The notes under the pieces were generated by a model. The model was not told the DNA's origin, made no database searches, and worked only from the letters and a program-made list of their open reading frames with translations. Source: Shouchella oshimensis (GTDB taxonomy: Bacteria > Bacillota > Bacilli > Bacillales > Bacillaceae_D). Taken from it: a stretch of 64,000 bases of DNA. Shown one piece after another: positions 25,329 to 33,840 of the stretch (within the stretch, counting starts at the first letter, position 1; the number at the start of each line of letters is the position of its first letter). The DNA lies in assembly GCF_002019765.1 (NCBI RefSeq), contig NZ_KV917380.1:1631858-1695857 (forward strand), in the 5' to 3' direction. Both the position numbers and the translations under genes were made by a program.

Positions 25329-25487
25329 AGAATGTAAGAATATGTGTGGTGACTTATCCTCATATTCCGTAAAGCTTAAGAAGGGTTGTATCCGTTTTCG
25401 AGTTTCATAGACGGACTAGCCATTTTATCATTCACGCCGCTGTTTGAAAAGACCAAGACAACTACATAGAAAGAGAGGGAATCGAAC

Positions 25488-26522
25488 ATGTTAAAAAACC
25501 TACTGTGGCGCTTAACACCTGCAGCTCTAGTGCTTGTTTTTTTATCAGGCTGTCTTGGTGAAGAGAACTTGACTGCGCTTGATCCAAAGGGAGAAGCGGC
25601 ACAATGGATCTATGACAACATGATCTTGTCATTAGTGATTATGACACTTGTATCAGTGATCGTGTTTGCCATATTCTTCATTATCGTCGTGAAGTTCCGC
25701 CGCAAAGAAGGCGATGATGAACTACCGAAGCAAGTTCACGGAAATACAGCAATGGAAATTACATGGACTGTTATTCCTGTACTATTGCTCATTATTTTAT
25801 TTATTCCAACCGTAACAGGAACGTTTGAATTCCATGTTGATGCTGATCCAGCTGAACACGAAGATGCAGTATACATAAACGTGACTGGTCACCAGTACTG
25901 GTGGCAGTTTGATTACGAGGAAGGCTTTACAGCAGGTCAAGAAGTGTATATTCCTGTTGGAGAGCGTGTTGTATTTGAGCTTAATGCAGAAGATGTTATC
26001 CATTCTTTTTGGGTGCCTGCGCTAGGCGGCAAAATTGACAACATCCCTGGTGTGTCAAATGCTTTATGGCTACAAGCAGAAGAACCAGGTGTCTATTTAG
26101 GGAAATGTGCAGAATTATGTGGACCTTCCCACGCGCTTATGGATTTCAAAGTTATTGCCCTTGAGCGTGATGAGTACGACCAATGGGTAGACGATATGCT
26201 TGCCGTTGAAGCTGAAGAAACAGCTGCAAACGCTGAAGCGGGCTATGAAGTATTCCAAGAAAATGCATGTATTAATTGTCATGCAATCGGTGGAGAAGGA
26301 ATGGCAACGGGTCCAACCTTAACAAACTTTGGCGATCGTCAAAAATTTGCAGGCGTGTACGACATCGATAACGATGAAGAACTTGCGAATTGGATTCGAA
26401 ACCCTGAAGAGTTAAAACAAGGTAACAACATGCCACCACATGACATTAGTGATGATGACATGGAAGATTTAATTGCGTACTTACGTTCATTACAAGTACG
26501 TCCAACAGATTCGGATTATTAA
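25488..26522 (+). CDS. ctaC: cytochrome caa3 oxidase subunit II with fused cytochrome c
   Basis: Lipoprotein (lipobox LSGC, Cys22) with two membrane helices (about 47-70 and 93-112), then an outward CuA domain. The CuA ligands are visible: H172, C207, C211, H215 and M218. A C-terminal cytochrome c domain carries CINCH (261-265) and a distal Met in NNMPPHD. It accepts electrons from cytochrome c and passes them to subunit I. 344 aa. The outer parts are rich in Asp and Glu. AGAGAGGGA lies upstream of the ATG. It is the first gene of ctaCDEF. Confidence 0.95.
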   Translation: MLKNLLWRLTPAALVLVFLSGCLGEENLTALDPKGEAAQWIYDNMILSLVIMTLVSVIVFAIFFIIVVKFRRKEGDDELPKQVHGNTAMEITWTVIPVLLLIILFIPTVTGTFEFHVDADPAEHEDAVYINVTGHQYWWQFDYEEGFTAGQEVYIPVGERVVFELNAEDVIHSFWVPALGGKIDNIPGVSNALWLQAEEPGVYLGKCAELCGPSHALMDFKVIALERDEYDQWVDDMLAVEAEETAANAEAGYEVFQENACINCHAIGGEGMATGPTLTNFGDRQKFAGVYDIDNDEELANWIRNPEELKQGNNMPPHDISDDDMEDLIAYLRSLQVRPTDSDY

Positions 26523-26551
26523 AAGGAAGATTGGGTAAAGGAGGGTCTTGA

Positions 26552-28426
26552 TTGGCTAGTTATAAAAAAGAAAAAGGCGTCATTTGGGACTGGCTAACAA
26601 CGGTTGACCATAAAAAGCTCGGCATCATGTACTTGATTGCCGGGACGCTTTTCTTCTTAAAAGCCGGTTTGATGGCTGTTTTTATGCGAATTCAGCTTAT
26701 CATGCCTGAGAATAGCTTTTTAACCGGGCAAACGTTTAACGAATTTATTACAATGCACGGAACGATCATGTTGTTCCTCGCAGCCACCCCGCTCTTATTT
26801 GCATTTATGAACTTTGTGATTCCGCTTCAAATCGGTGCTCGAGATGTTGCGTTTCCATTCGTCAATGCATTAGGGTTTTGGATATTCTTATCAGGTGGTT
26901 TATTACTATCAACAAGCTGGTTTTTTGGTGGAGGCCCAGATGCAGGATGGACTGCTTATGTTCCTTTATCGTTAAATGAAGAACAGCTTGGTCTTGATTT
27001 TTATGTACTTGGTTTACAGGTTTCTGGTATTGGTACATTAATTTCAGCTATTAACTTCTTAGTGACAATCATTAATATGCGTGCGCCAGGAATGACGATG
27101 ATGCGCTTACCTCTTTTTGTGTGGACATCATTTGTGACTTCAACACTTATTCTCTTTGCATTTACGCCACTTGCGGCAGGACTTGCGCTTCTTATGTTAG
27201 AGCGGATTTTCGATGCCCAGTTCTTTAACCCGGCAGCAGGAGGAAACGTGGTCATTTGGCAACATATTTTCTGGATTTTTGGTCACCCAGAAGTATATAT
27301 TCTTGTTTTACCTGCATTTGGAATTATATCAGAGGTTATTCCAGCATTCTCAAGAAAGCGTTTGTTCGGATATACTGCAATGGTCTTTGCCACAATGATT
27401 ATTGCCTTTCTTGGATTCATGGTATGGGCTCACCATATGTTTACAGTAGGAATTGGCCCAGTAGCCAACTCAATCTTTGCGATTGCGACAATGACGATTG
27501 CTGTACCAACAGGTATTAAGATCTTTAACTGGCTTTTTACAATGTGGGGCGGAAAAATTACGTTTAATACGGCAATGTTATTTGCTTCTTCGTTTGTTCC
27601 AACGTTCGTTCTTGGAGGAGTAACAGGGGTTATGCTAGCAATGGCACCTGTAGATTACTTGTACCATGATACGTACTTTGTTGTAGCGCATTTCCACTAC
27701 ATTATTGTCGGCGGAATTGTGTTAGCACTGTTTGCTGGATTATTTTACTGGTATCCGAAGATGTTTAACCATAAGTTAAATGAAAAATTAGGAATCGTGT
27801 TCTTTATTCTTTTCACGATTGGTTTTCATTTAACATTCTTTGTTCAACATTTCCTTGGCTTAATGGGAATGCCTCGCCGAGTTTATACCTATTTAGGCGG
27901 TCAAGGTCTTGATGAATTCAACATGATTAGTACCATTGGAACATTCTTTATGTCTGCTGCAGTCATTGTACTTGTTATTAACATCGTTTACTCAGCGATT
28001 AAAGGTGAGCGCGTTATTGGGATCAATGATCCATGGGATGCACGTACGTTGGAATGGGCAACACCAACACCTGTTCCAGAATATAACTTTGCTCAAACGC
28101 CACAAATCCGTTCACTTGATCCATTGTTTTACGAGAAAGTACACGGAGATGGCACAATGAAACCGGCTGAACCAGTTGATGACATTCATATGCCGAATGG
28201 TTCTATTCTACCTGTTATCATTTCAATTGGTTTATATTTCCTAGGCTTTGGTTTAATTATGCTAGAGATGTCTGAGCCGATTGTGAGTCCATGGATTGTT
28301 GTTGCTCTTGGTGGCTTGTTAACATTCGGTGGCATGGCAATGCGTTCATTGAAAGATGATCATGGCTATCATATTCCAAAGAGCGTAGTTAAAGCTGATC
28401 TTAAAAAGCTAGGAGGTGGCAAATAA
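26552..28426 (+). CDS. ctaD: cytochrome caa3 oxidase subunit I
   Basis: The heme a/a3-CuB catalytic subunit and proton pump. Typical marks are WLTTVDHKKLG at the N-terminus, the heme a ligand region MHGTIM, the CuB segment FWIFGHPEVYILVLPAFG with the cross-linked His-Tyr, the His pair in WAHHMF, and the heme a3/a ligand segment VAHFHY. 624 aa fits the Bacillus caa3 subunit I, which carries extra C-terminal helices. The start is TTG with AAAGGAGGG upstream. Confidence 0.95.
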   Translation: MASYKKEKGVIWDWLTTVDHKKLGIMYLIAGTLFFLKAGLMAVFMRIQLIMPENSFLTGQTFNEFITMHGTIMLFLAATPLLFAFMNFVIPLQIGARDVAFPFVNALGFWIFLSGGLLLSTSWFFGGGPDAGWTAYVPLSLNEEQLGLDFYVLGLQVSGIGTLISAINFLVTIINMRAPGMTMMRLPLFVWTSFVTSTLILFAFTPLAAGLALLMLERIFDAQFFNPAAGGNVVIWQHIFWIFGHPEVYILVLPAFGIISEVIPAFSRKRLFGYTAMVFATMIIAFLGFMVWAHHMFTVGIGPVANSIFAIATMTIAVPTGIKIFNWLFTMWGGKITFNTAMLFASSFVPTFVLGGVTGVMLAMAPVDYLYHDTYFVVAHFHYIIVGGIVLALFAGLFYWYPKMFNHKLNEKLGIVFFILFTIGFHLTFFVQHFLGLMGMPRRVYTYLGGQGLDEFNMISTIGTFFMSAAVIVLVINIVYSAIKGERVIGINDPWDARTLEWATPTPVPEYNFAQTPQIRSLDPLFYEKVHGDGTMKPAEPVDDIHMPNGSILPVIISIGLYFLGFGLIMLEMSEPIVSPWIVVALGGLLTFGGMAMRSLKDDHGYHIPKSVVKADLKKLGGGK

Positions 28427-28427
28427 T

Positions 28428-29051
28428 ATGGCTGGTGCAGTCGATACAACAAAAGGCTTACCGTCTCATCCGGAGCGAGCTACCCTTGAAGGGAAAAATA
28501 AATTTTTAGGCTTTTGGTTCTTTCTTGGTGGAGAAACCATCATGTTTGCCACTTTTTTTGGAACGTATTTAGGATTACGAAACGGTGTTGGAAGCGGTCC
28601 AGCTTCTGATGAACTCTTTACATTACCACTTGTTTTTATTATGACAATGATTCTTTTAACAAGTTCGATGACCAGTGTCATGGCAATGTTTGCGATGAAG
28701 AAAAACCAATTTAAGAAAATGATGACGTGGATGATTATCACAGTCCTTCTTGGTTTAGTATTCTTAGGTTTAGAGATTTATGAGTTCCAGCACTATGTCC
28801 ATGATTATGAATTTGGCTTTACTACAAGTGCTTTCTCATCTGCTTTCTACACACTTGTTGGTCTTCACGGGGCTCACGTATTATTTGGTCTTTGCTGGAT
28901 CACTTTGCTTATTATCCGCAATTGGGGCAAAGGGATTACGTTGACAAATGCGCCTAAATTTTATGTGGCAAGTCTTTACTGGCACTTTATTGACGTCGTG
29001 TGGGTATTCATCTTTACGGTCGTTTACTTAATGGGAGCAGGAGGTTATTAA
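28428..29051 (+). CDS. ctaE: cytochrome caa3 oxidase subunit III
   Basis: Membrane subunit of the oxidase with five helices; it includes WFFLGGETIMFATFFGTY and ends WHFIDVVWVFIFTVVYL. A start four codons upstream is open, but AGGAGGTGG (28411-28419) sits eight bases before the ATG at 28428. That gives 207 aa, the usual length, and a one-base gap after ctaD. It helps keep the proton path and subunit I stable. Confidence 0.93.
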   Translation: MAGAVDTTKGLPSHPERATLEGKNKFLGFWFFLGGETIMFATFFGTYLGLRNGVGSGPASDELFTLPLVFIMTMILLTSSMTSVMAMFAMKKNQFKKMMTWMIITVLLGLVFLGLEIYEFQHYVHDYEFGFTTSAFSSAFYTLVGLHGAHVLFGLCWITLLIIRNWGKGITLTNAPKFYVASLYWHFIDVVWVFIFTVVYLMGAGGY

Positions 29052-29052
29052 T

Positions 29053-29400
29053 ATGGCTGATGACCACTTAAGCAAACCGTTTGAAAAGAGTTCACTTACG
29101 GAAGCTGAAAAACGTGAGATGAAGCGAGATATTAAGAAACAATTTGTTGTGTTTATCTTACTTTTATTTTTAACAGTTCTCGCGTTTGTTGCTGTAGGTG
29201 CTGACTTAGTACCAAATAATTTTGCGGTGCCGTTCATTTTAATTCTTGCGATCGTTCAATTGCTTTTACAGCTACTGTTTTTTATGCATATGAAAGATAA
29301 AGATCATGCTTGGGCAACTGTCTTTATGATCACTGGTATATTTGTTACAATGCCGACCATTGTTGCGTTAATGTTGCTAATTGGTGTTGTAAAATACTAG
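29053..29400 (+). CDS. ctaF: cytochrome caa3 oxidase subunit IV
   Basis: A 115-aa membrane protein with three helices and the subunit IV pattern LLLQLLFFMHMKDKDH. Its ribosome site (GGAGG) lies within the last codons of ctaE. It completes ctaCDEF. A terminator follows, and ctaG, which comes next in B. subtilis, is absent. Confidence 0.9.
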   Translation: MADDHLSKPFEKSSLTEAEKREMKRDIKKQFVVFILLLFLTVLAFVAVGADLVPNNFAVPFILILAIVQLLLQLLFFMHMKDKDHAWATVFMITGIFVTMPTIVALMLLIGVVKY

Positions 29401-29430
29401 AGAGTAAAAAGGATGCACGGTTAAAGGAAA

Positions 29431-29468
29431 GCGGGTATGGAGGTTACGCCATACTCGTTTTTCTTTTT
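29431..29468 (+). terminator. terminator after ctaF
   Basis: A 9-bp stem with one G-U pair (CGGGTATGG with CCATACTCG) followed by an interrupted T-rich tract. Confidence 0.6.
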
Positions 29469-29500
29469 GCGCCTGAAAGCGTATCTTTAAATGTGACAGT

Positions 29501-29530
29501 TTGACAAGAAGATTTGTCTATGTTTAATGT
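29501..29530 (+). promoter_or_regulatory. possible sigma-A promoter before the DUF420 gene
   Basis: A perfect TTGACA (29501-29506), 18-bp spacer, TAATGT (29525-29530). A second possible -10, TATACT at 29581-29586, sits inside overlapping palindromes (29577-29594). Confidence 0.4.
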
Positions 29531-29624
29531 TCACTAGATTGTAAATACTAGGGTTAGTGTAGGATGGGTTTCTTATGTAGTATACTACTAGTAGAAACAG
29601 ATGAACGTTTAAGGAGTGACAAGG

Positions 29625-30170
29625 ATGGACAACGGTTTTAATAAACCAATAAAAAAACGAAATTACAAGCCTGCTATTATTATTATTTCTGTCGTGCTTA
29701 TTGGTGCGATTGGCATTCTAGCAGGATTACCGGGTGTAGAGGGATTTGATGCTTTTGATGTCACCATTCTTCCGCTTATGAATGCCATTTTTAATACATT
29801 TACGTTTCTTTTTTTAGTAGGTGCATTGATTGCCATTATAAAAGGAAAGGTACGCATCCATAAACGGTTTATCTATGCAGCATTTGTGACTACTACTTTC
29901 TTTCTCTTTACCTATGTAGCGCACCACTTTTTAGCAGAATCAACGGCGTTTGGTGCTGATGGCTTCATTAAGTATTTTTATTATTTCATTTTAATTACAC
30001 ATATTGTGTTAGCAGCTGTCATTGTGCCGCTTGCATTGACAAGTGTTGCAAGAGCATGGAATGGCGAAAATGCGCGCCATAAAAAGATTGCACGATGGAC
30101 AATGCCAATTTGGCTTTACGTAAGCTTTACAGGTGTATTAGTTTACATCTTGATTTCACCTTACTATTAA
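29625..30170 (+). CDS. ctaM: DUF420 membrane protein (YozB/CtaM family)
   Basis: A 181-aa protein with five membrane helices and several conserved His (VAHHF, THIVLAA). In Staphylococcus aureus the DUF420 protein CtaM is needed for a functional aa3-type oxidase, and the gene is often near cta genes, as here. AAGGAG is eight bases before the ATG at 29625; a GTG at 29616 would be too close to it. It has its own upstream region rather than being joined to ctaF. Confidence 0.75.
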   Translation: MDNGFNKPIKKRNYKPAIIIISVVLIGAIGILAGLPGVEGFDAFDVTILPLMNAIFNTFTFLFLVGALIAIIKGKVRIHKRFIYAAFVTTTFFLFTYVAHHFLAESTAFGADGFIKYFYYFILITHIVLAAVIVPLALTSVARAWNGENARHKKIARWTMPIWLYVSFTGVLVYILISPYY

Positions 30171-30234
30171 AGGTTCCTCTTTTTTTAGGATTTTTGTATA
30201 CTAATGAAGGACAGGCGAACAGGAAGGGTTTGTT

Positions 30235-30714
30235 GTGCGGACACTTATTCGAACGCTTCCAATGTTCCTTCTATTTATTGTATTAGCGGCATGTGGATAC
30301 AATGAACCGGAACAGTTGGAAGAAGTTACCGATGAAGAAGTGATTGAAAAGCTATCCACTTTTGTGCATGATTATAAAGCGGAGATGCTGCTTGCCATTA
30401 ACGAAAATCAAACAGAGCGTCTAGAAAATGATTTTTTGATACCGAATACATCTTTCTATCATGCACTTCATCGATTAAAGGATGATTTACAAAAAAGCAA
30501 TGCACAAAAGGAGCTCATTTCGCTAGATGTTCACGATGTATGGTATGACCCAGAAGAAGGCGATTACTTTGTCGAAGCACATGAGCATGTACGTGTGGTG
30601 ACTGGAGATGCGGTGGAAGATATAGAGCGGGAGGTTCGCTTTCATACAGTTGAAGGTTCAGACGGTACATACCGACTTTACACCATTATTAACGTAAATG
30701 AAGAAAGATATTAA
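30235..30714 (+). CDS. lipoprotein of unknown function, possible NTF2-like domain
   Basis: A 159-aa protein starting at GTG. The lipoprotein signal ends in LAAC, so lipidation falls at about residue 20. The outer domain is acidic, with a helical first half (EEVIEKLSTFVHDYKAEMLLAINE) and a strand-rich second half (DYFVEAHEHVRVVTG). That arrangement resembles the NTF2-like domain of TcaA-type proteins, but I do not recognise a named family. It lies between the DUF420 gene and the YugN-like gene. Confidence 0.65.
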   Translation: MRTLIRTLPMFLLFIVLAACGYNEPEQLEEVTDEEVIEKLSTFVHDYKAEMLLAINENQTERLENDFLIPNTSFYHALHRLKDDLQKSNAQKELISLDVHDVWYDPEEGDYFVEAHEHVRVVTGDAVEDIEREVRFHTVEGSDGTYRLYTIINVNEERY

Positions 30715-30768
30715 AACGAAGGAAGTCGATTCTATTAATAAAAGAGCCGTCACAAGGGACAGCTCTTT

Positions 30769-31122
30769 TTATAGTTCGTTTTCAATTCGTTGCGCTAATA
30801 GTTCTAGCTTTTTCTTCGATTTCTCTACAATTGCATCTGGGTATGTTTCCCCTTCGTATTCAACACCATGTGGATAATAATGCTTTCCTAGAATAGGAGT
30901 CATAATTTGAACGATAGTGGATTGAGCAGGAATATCGCCTTTTACGGCATAAACGGGAACTCGCAAGTAAAATGTGCCTTCGTGATGCACCATTTTGTAG
31001 TCAAACATAGCGCGCTCGTAATCCCATTGATCGGCGTGGACGAAGCCAACTGATTCTGCTGAGTCATGTACAAGTGTAAATTTAATTTGATGATTTTCTA
31101 GTCCTGTTTCGGTGAATTTCAA
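30769..31122 (-). CDS. ylbA: YugN-like family protein (position of ylbA)
   Basis: A 117-aa soluble protein with the YugN pattern of [12 protein letters not shown] followed by [12 protein letters not shown]. Function unknown. AGGAGG lies upstream of the ATG at 31122. B. subtilis ylbA, which also resembles YugN, sits between the cta genes and ylbC, so the symbol is taken from family plus position. Confidence 0.65.
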   Translation of the reverse strand: MKFTETGLENHQIKFTLVHDSAESVGFVHADQWDYERAMFDYKMVHHEGTFYLRVPVYAVKGDIPAQSTIVQIMTPILGKHYYPHGVEYEGETYPDAIVEKSKKKLELLAQRIENEL

Positions 31123-31300
31123 AAGTATTCCTCCTTAACTGCTGTTTCACACTTCTTAATCATAGTATGAAACGCTTTCTTATGCAACGTTTAAACAGAC
31201 TTTTTCAGAAGGTCTGTTTAAACAGTGAAAGGTTTAGTTGAATAAGGTGAATGCATAGCTAGCATAGGAACATACGATAGAATAGGAGGGAGCAGTGGAT

Positions 31301-32386
31301 ATGAATAAGCGTCTTAGTCTTTTAATGGTTTTAACGGTTATGTTGGTGATCCTCATTTATTACTACAGGCAAATTCCTCCAGAGCCGGTAGCTGGTCAGT
31401 TTCTTACAACAAAGCAACCGTCCTTGCATATGGACTACGCGGCGCGGGTAACACCTGCTTTACTAACGGATGATGAAGTCGTGGAGGAAACAGATCTTCC
31501 ATTTAACCAGCACATTGGTTTACTTATGGGAGCTAGTGAGGAAGATCTTTTAGAGTGGTTAGGCGAGCCAAACCGCATTGATCCATCTGCATTTGGCTAT
31601 CATACATGGGTATATAATTCGATTGACGATGGGTATTTAACTGTTGGTGTTGAAGATGGAAACGTGACTACCGTTGTAGCTAATGGTGCTCCGATCCAGC
31701 GCTTTTTAGGTGAGCAGCAACATAGCTATGAAGCATTGAATCGAATGTTTTTGTTTGAAGATCGGATACCATTGGAAATGGAGCAAGGACTGTATACGTT
31801 TCAACTATCTGAGCAAGATATGAAGATGCGTCCTCTAGCACAGATTGGTGACTATTGGGTACAGTTCTATATGGATGTGCATACAAATCAGCTTTCAAGC
31901 GTTCGTCTTCTATCAAATGAAGTGCTTTTAAGCCAACAACCTTATTCATTTGGGTATACGAATGAGTTACCGGATAAACAAGTGTTAGACTCTTCCGAAC
32001 TTGCAGCAGTAGACAAGGCGAATGAGAAACAAATTTTTGAGCTCACGAACACAATTCGCAAAAAGTTTGAATTAGAACCATTTGTTTGGTCTGACGAGGT
32101 AGCAAAAGTTGCATTGGATCATAGTAAGGATATGTATAAGGATGATTATTTTGATCACGTGTCACCCACATTTGGTACATTATCTGATCGCTTTCATGCA
32201 GGAAGCGTTTTGTTTACGGATGCTGGTGAAAATATCGCCTATAACTACGTAGACGGAATAGCAGCAGTAGAAGGGTGGTTAAACAGTGATAGCCATCGTA
32301 TTGTACTGCTTCATGAAAAATTTACTCATCTCGGTGTCGGTGTCCACCACGCCTATTACACTCAGAACTTCTTATTTGAAGGTTAA
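31301..32386 (+). CDS. ylbC: CAP/SCP domain protein YlbC
   Basis: An N-terminal membrane anchor (about residues 4-22) precedes a CAP-associated domain (about 65-215, opening with HIGLLMGASEEDLLEWLGEP) and a C-terminal CAP/CRISP domain (about 240-360) with DHSKDMYKDDYFDH, GENIAY and WLNSDSHR motifs. CAP proteins of bacilli are exported and of mostly unknown activity. AGGAGGG allows either GTG 31295 or ATG 31301; the ATG has the more usual spacing. 361 aa. Confidence 0.85.
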   Translation: MNKRLSLLMVLTVMLVILIYYYRQIPPEPVAGQFLTTKQPSLHMDYAARVTPALLTDDEVVEETDLPFNQHIGLLMGASEEDLLEWLGEPNRIDPSAFGYHTWVYNSIDDGYLTVGVEDGNVTTVVANGAPIQRFLGEQQHSYEALNRMFLFEDRIPLEMEQGLYTFQLSEQDMKMRPLAQIGDYWVQFYMDVHTNQLSSVRLLSNEVLLSQQPYSFGYTNELPDKQVLDSSELAAVDKANEKQIFELTNTIRKKFELEPFVWSDEVAKVALDHSKDMYKDDYFDHVSPTFGTLSDRFHAGSVLFTDAGENIAYNYVDGIAAVEGWLNSDSHRIVLLHEKFTHLGVGVHHAYYTQNFLFEG

Positions 32387-32388
32387 TG

Positions 32389-32426
32389 AAAAAAACGTCT
32401 TAGGGTTTCGCTAAGACGTTTTTTTA
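32389..32426 (+). terminator. terminator after ylbC
   Basis: An A/T-extended stem (AACGTCTTAG with CTAAGACGTT) with a seven-base loop, then a run of T. It is near-symmetric and may also serve the convergent thioesterase gene. Confidence 0.85.
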
Positions 32427-32447
32427 TTGCATCTGTAGAAAGCTCGT

Positions 32448-32942
32448 TTATTTGTTTAGCGGGATCACGAAAAATGTCCCCGTTGCTTTGGCAATTAGTT
32501 TCTTCTCATTGTTATAGGCGTTTCCTTCTACAACAATCAATTGTTTACCGGAATGAACAACTGTTGCAAAACATTCAAGGTACTCGCCAACACCAGGTCG
32601 CATATAATGAATATTTAATTGGGACGTTACAGCTGTTAAATGATCCGGTAACGATTGCATAGCGGCACCACCCATTGTAGAGTCAAGTAGTGTGGCCGTC
32701 ATACCGCCGTGAACAATTGATAAAGGGTTATGGATTAATGGTGTGATGGGAACACGGATGGAGAATGTATCCTTTGAAGGAGTCGATGCTTCTGCTTGTG
32801 TGATACCCGATAGATAAGTTAATTGTTGTTTTTGTTGTTTGGCAATAAAACCATCAACAACTTGTTCAAAAACGTTTTTTTCCTCTGGAGATGCTTCGTT
32901 CAAAAATGCTTGGATCTTTTCTTCTACTGTCACTGTTTTCAC
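32448..32942 (-). CDS. PaaI/YuxO-type hotdog thioesterase
   Basis: A 164-aa protein with a hotdog fold. The active-site segment VHGGMTATLLDSTMG includes the HGG motif and the catalytic Asp region. An N-terminal helix of about 45 residues precedes the fold. It probably hydrolyses an acyl-CoA; the substrate is unknown. It is transcribed against ylbC and is not part of the B. subtilis ylb series as I recall it. Confidence 0.82.
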   Translation of the reverse strand: MKTVTVEEKIQAFLNEASPEEKNVFEQVVDGFIAKQQKQQLTYLSGITQAEASTPSKDTFSIRVPITPLIHNPLSIVHGGMTATLLDSTMGGAAMQSLPDHLTAVTSQLNIHYMRPGVGEYLECFATVVHSGKQLIVVEGNAYNNEKKLIAKATGTFFVIPLNK

Positions 32943-33026
32943 CTTTTCACTTCCTTAGATTACGCACACGTCTTAGTTTATCAAAAGTCACGATTAAATA
33001 GCAAAAAAACATGAACATTGGACCAG

Positions 33027-33050
33027 ACTGTTGTATACACTAATCATACA
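33027..33050 (+). promoter_or_regulatory. possible sigma-K/sigma-E promoter of ylbD
   Basis: AC (33027-33028), 16 bases, then CATACAGAA (33045-33053). This fits the sigma-K pattern AC-N16/17-CATAnnnTA at its core and the -10 of sigma-E. YlbD is a putative coat protein, so mother-cell expression is expected. Confidence 0.35.
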
Positions 33051-33076
33051 GAAGTCTAATTAAGGGGATGAAACAG

Positions 33077-33547
33077 ATGACGAATCCGACCAATCTGCAT
33101 CCTTCAGTTCGGGAGTTTAAAGTCTTTGTGAAAAACCATCCTGGTTTAGTAACTGAAGTGAAGGATGGCAAGCGTACGTTGCAAGACATCTATGAAGAAT
33201 GGTCGATATTAGGAGAAGAGCATGAGCAATGGCAGCCATTCTTGTATACAGAAGACGTTCAGCAAGAGCATGTAGCAGAGAGTCAGCAAGAAGAACAAGA
33301 GCGTGTTGAAGCAAATCAATCTACTAGTGATACAAGTGAAGAGGCAAGTTCAGTGGGGACAGGAGAATTTCTTGGGCAACTAATGGGGTTAGTGAAAAAG
33401 ATGAATGTGCAAGATTTGCAATCCCATTTAACGCAATTTAGCTCTGTACTTGGGAATGTACAGAACTTAATGCAAACGTTCCAAAAACCTCAAGAACCTA
33501 CTCGTCGATCAGAAAGTGACTCCCCGTTTTCGTTTCGACGAGATTAA
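33077..33547 (+). CDS. ylbD: putative spore coat protein YlbD
   Basis: A 156-aa hydrophilic protein, acidic in the middle (Glu/Gln-rich, about 58-95) and ending in RRSESDSPFSFRRD. It matches the YlbD coat-protein family: LHPSVREFKVFVKNHPGLV at the start and the YEEWSILGEEHEQW motif. An ATG three codons earlier abuts AAGGGG; the one at 33077 has proper spacing. It is coupled to ylbE nine bases on. Confidence 0.8.
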   Translation: MTNPTNLHPSVREFKVFVKNHPGLVTEVKDGKRTLQDIYEEWSILGEEHEQWQPFLYTEDVQQEHVAESQQEEQERVEANQSTSDTSEEASSVGTGEFLGQLMGLVKKMNVQDLQSHLTQFSSVLGNVQNLMQTFQKPQEPTRRSESDSPFSFRRD

Positions 33548-33556
33548 GGAGTTGTT

Positions 33557-33823
33557 ATGAGAGCAGACATTCGCGCAAAAATGATGCAAGATCAAAAGAT
33601 CCGTGAGTTCATGCGGTATCATCCAGAATGGTATCGGCATTTATCTCGAAATCCAGAGCGTTTAGCGGAAATGGAAAAAGAATCGAATTATTTTTATGGG
33701 AAAACATTCCCTCAGCGGGTAGAAAGAATGCAGAATAACGTTAGCATGATGGTAATGTTAATGGAAATGATTAAGATGGGCTCGAATACGGTGTCCGAAA
33801 CTGTACAGTCTGTAACGAATTAA
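33557..33823 (+). CDS. ylbE: YlbE-like protein
   Basis: An 88-aa basic protein with the family pattern IREFMRYHPEWYRHLSRNPERL. Function unknown; often described with sporulation genes because it sits with ylbD. AAGGAG lies before the ATG. It ends at a terminator that overlaps its own stop. Confidence 0.82.
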   Translation: MRADIRAKMMQDQKIREFMRYHPEWYRHLSRNPERLAEMEKESNYFYGKTFPQRVERMQNNVSMMVMLMEMIKMGSNTVSETVQSVTN

Positions 33824-33840
33824 TTCGTTACAGACTTTTT
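33807..33840. terminator. bidirectional terminator between ylbE and the ATP-grasp gene
   Basis: A perfect palindrome whose arms (AGTCTGTAACGAAT and its complement) meet almost without a loop, followed by T on the plus strand. It includes the stop codons of both convergent genes. Confidence 0.8.

Noticed and set aside
25054..25410. 118-codon plus-strand frame in the ctaA-ctaC gap, considered as a ctaB remnant
   Set aside because: It begins inside ctaA, has no prenyltransferase motif (NDxxDxxxD) and no membrane-helix pattern; it is not a ctaB pseudogene.
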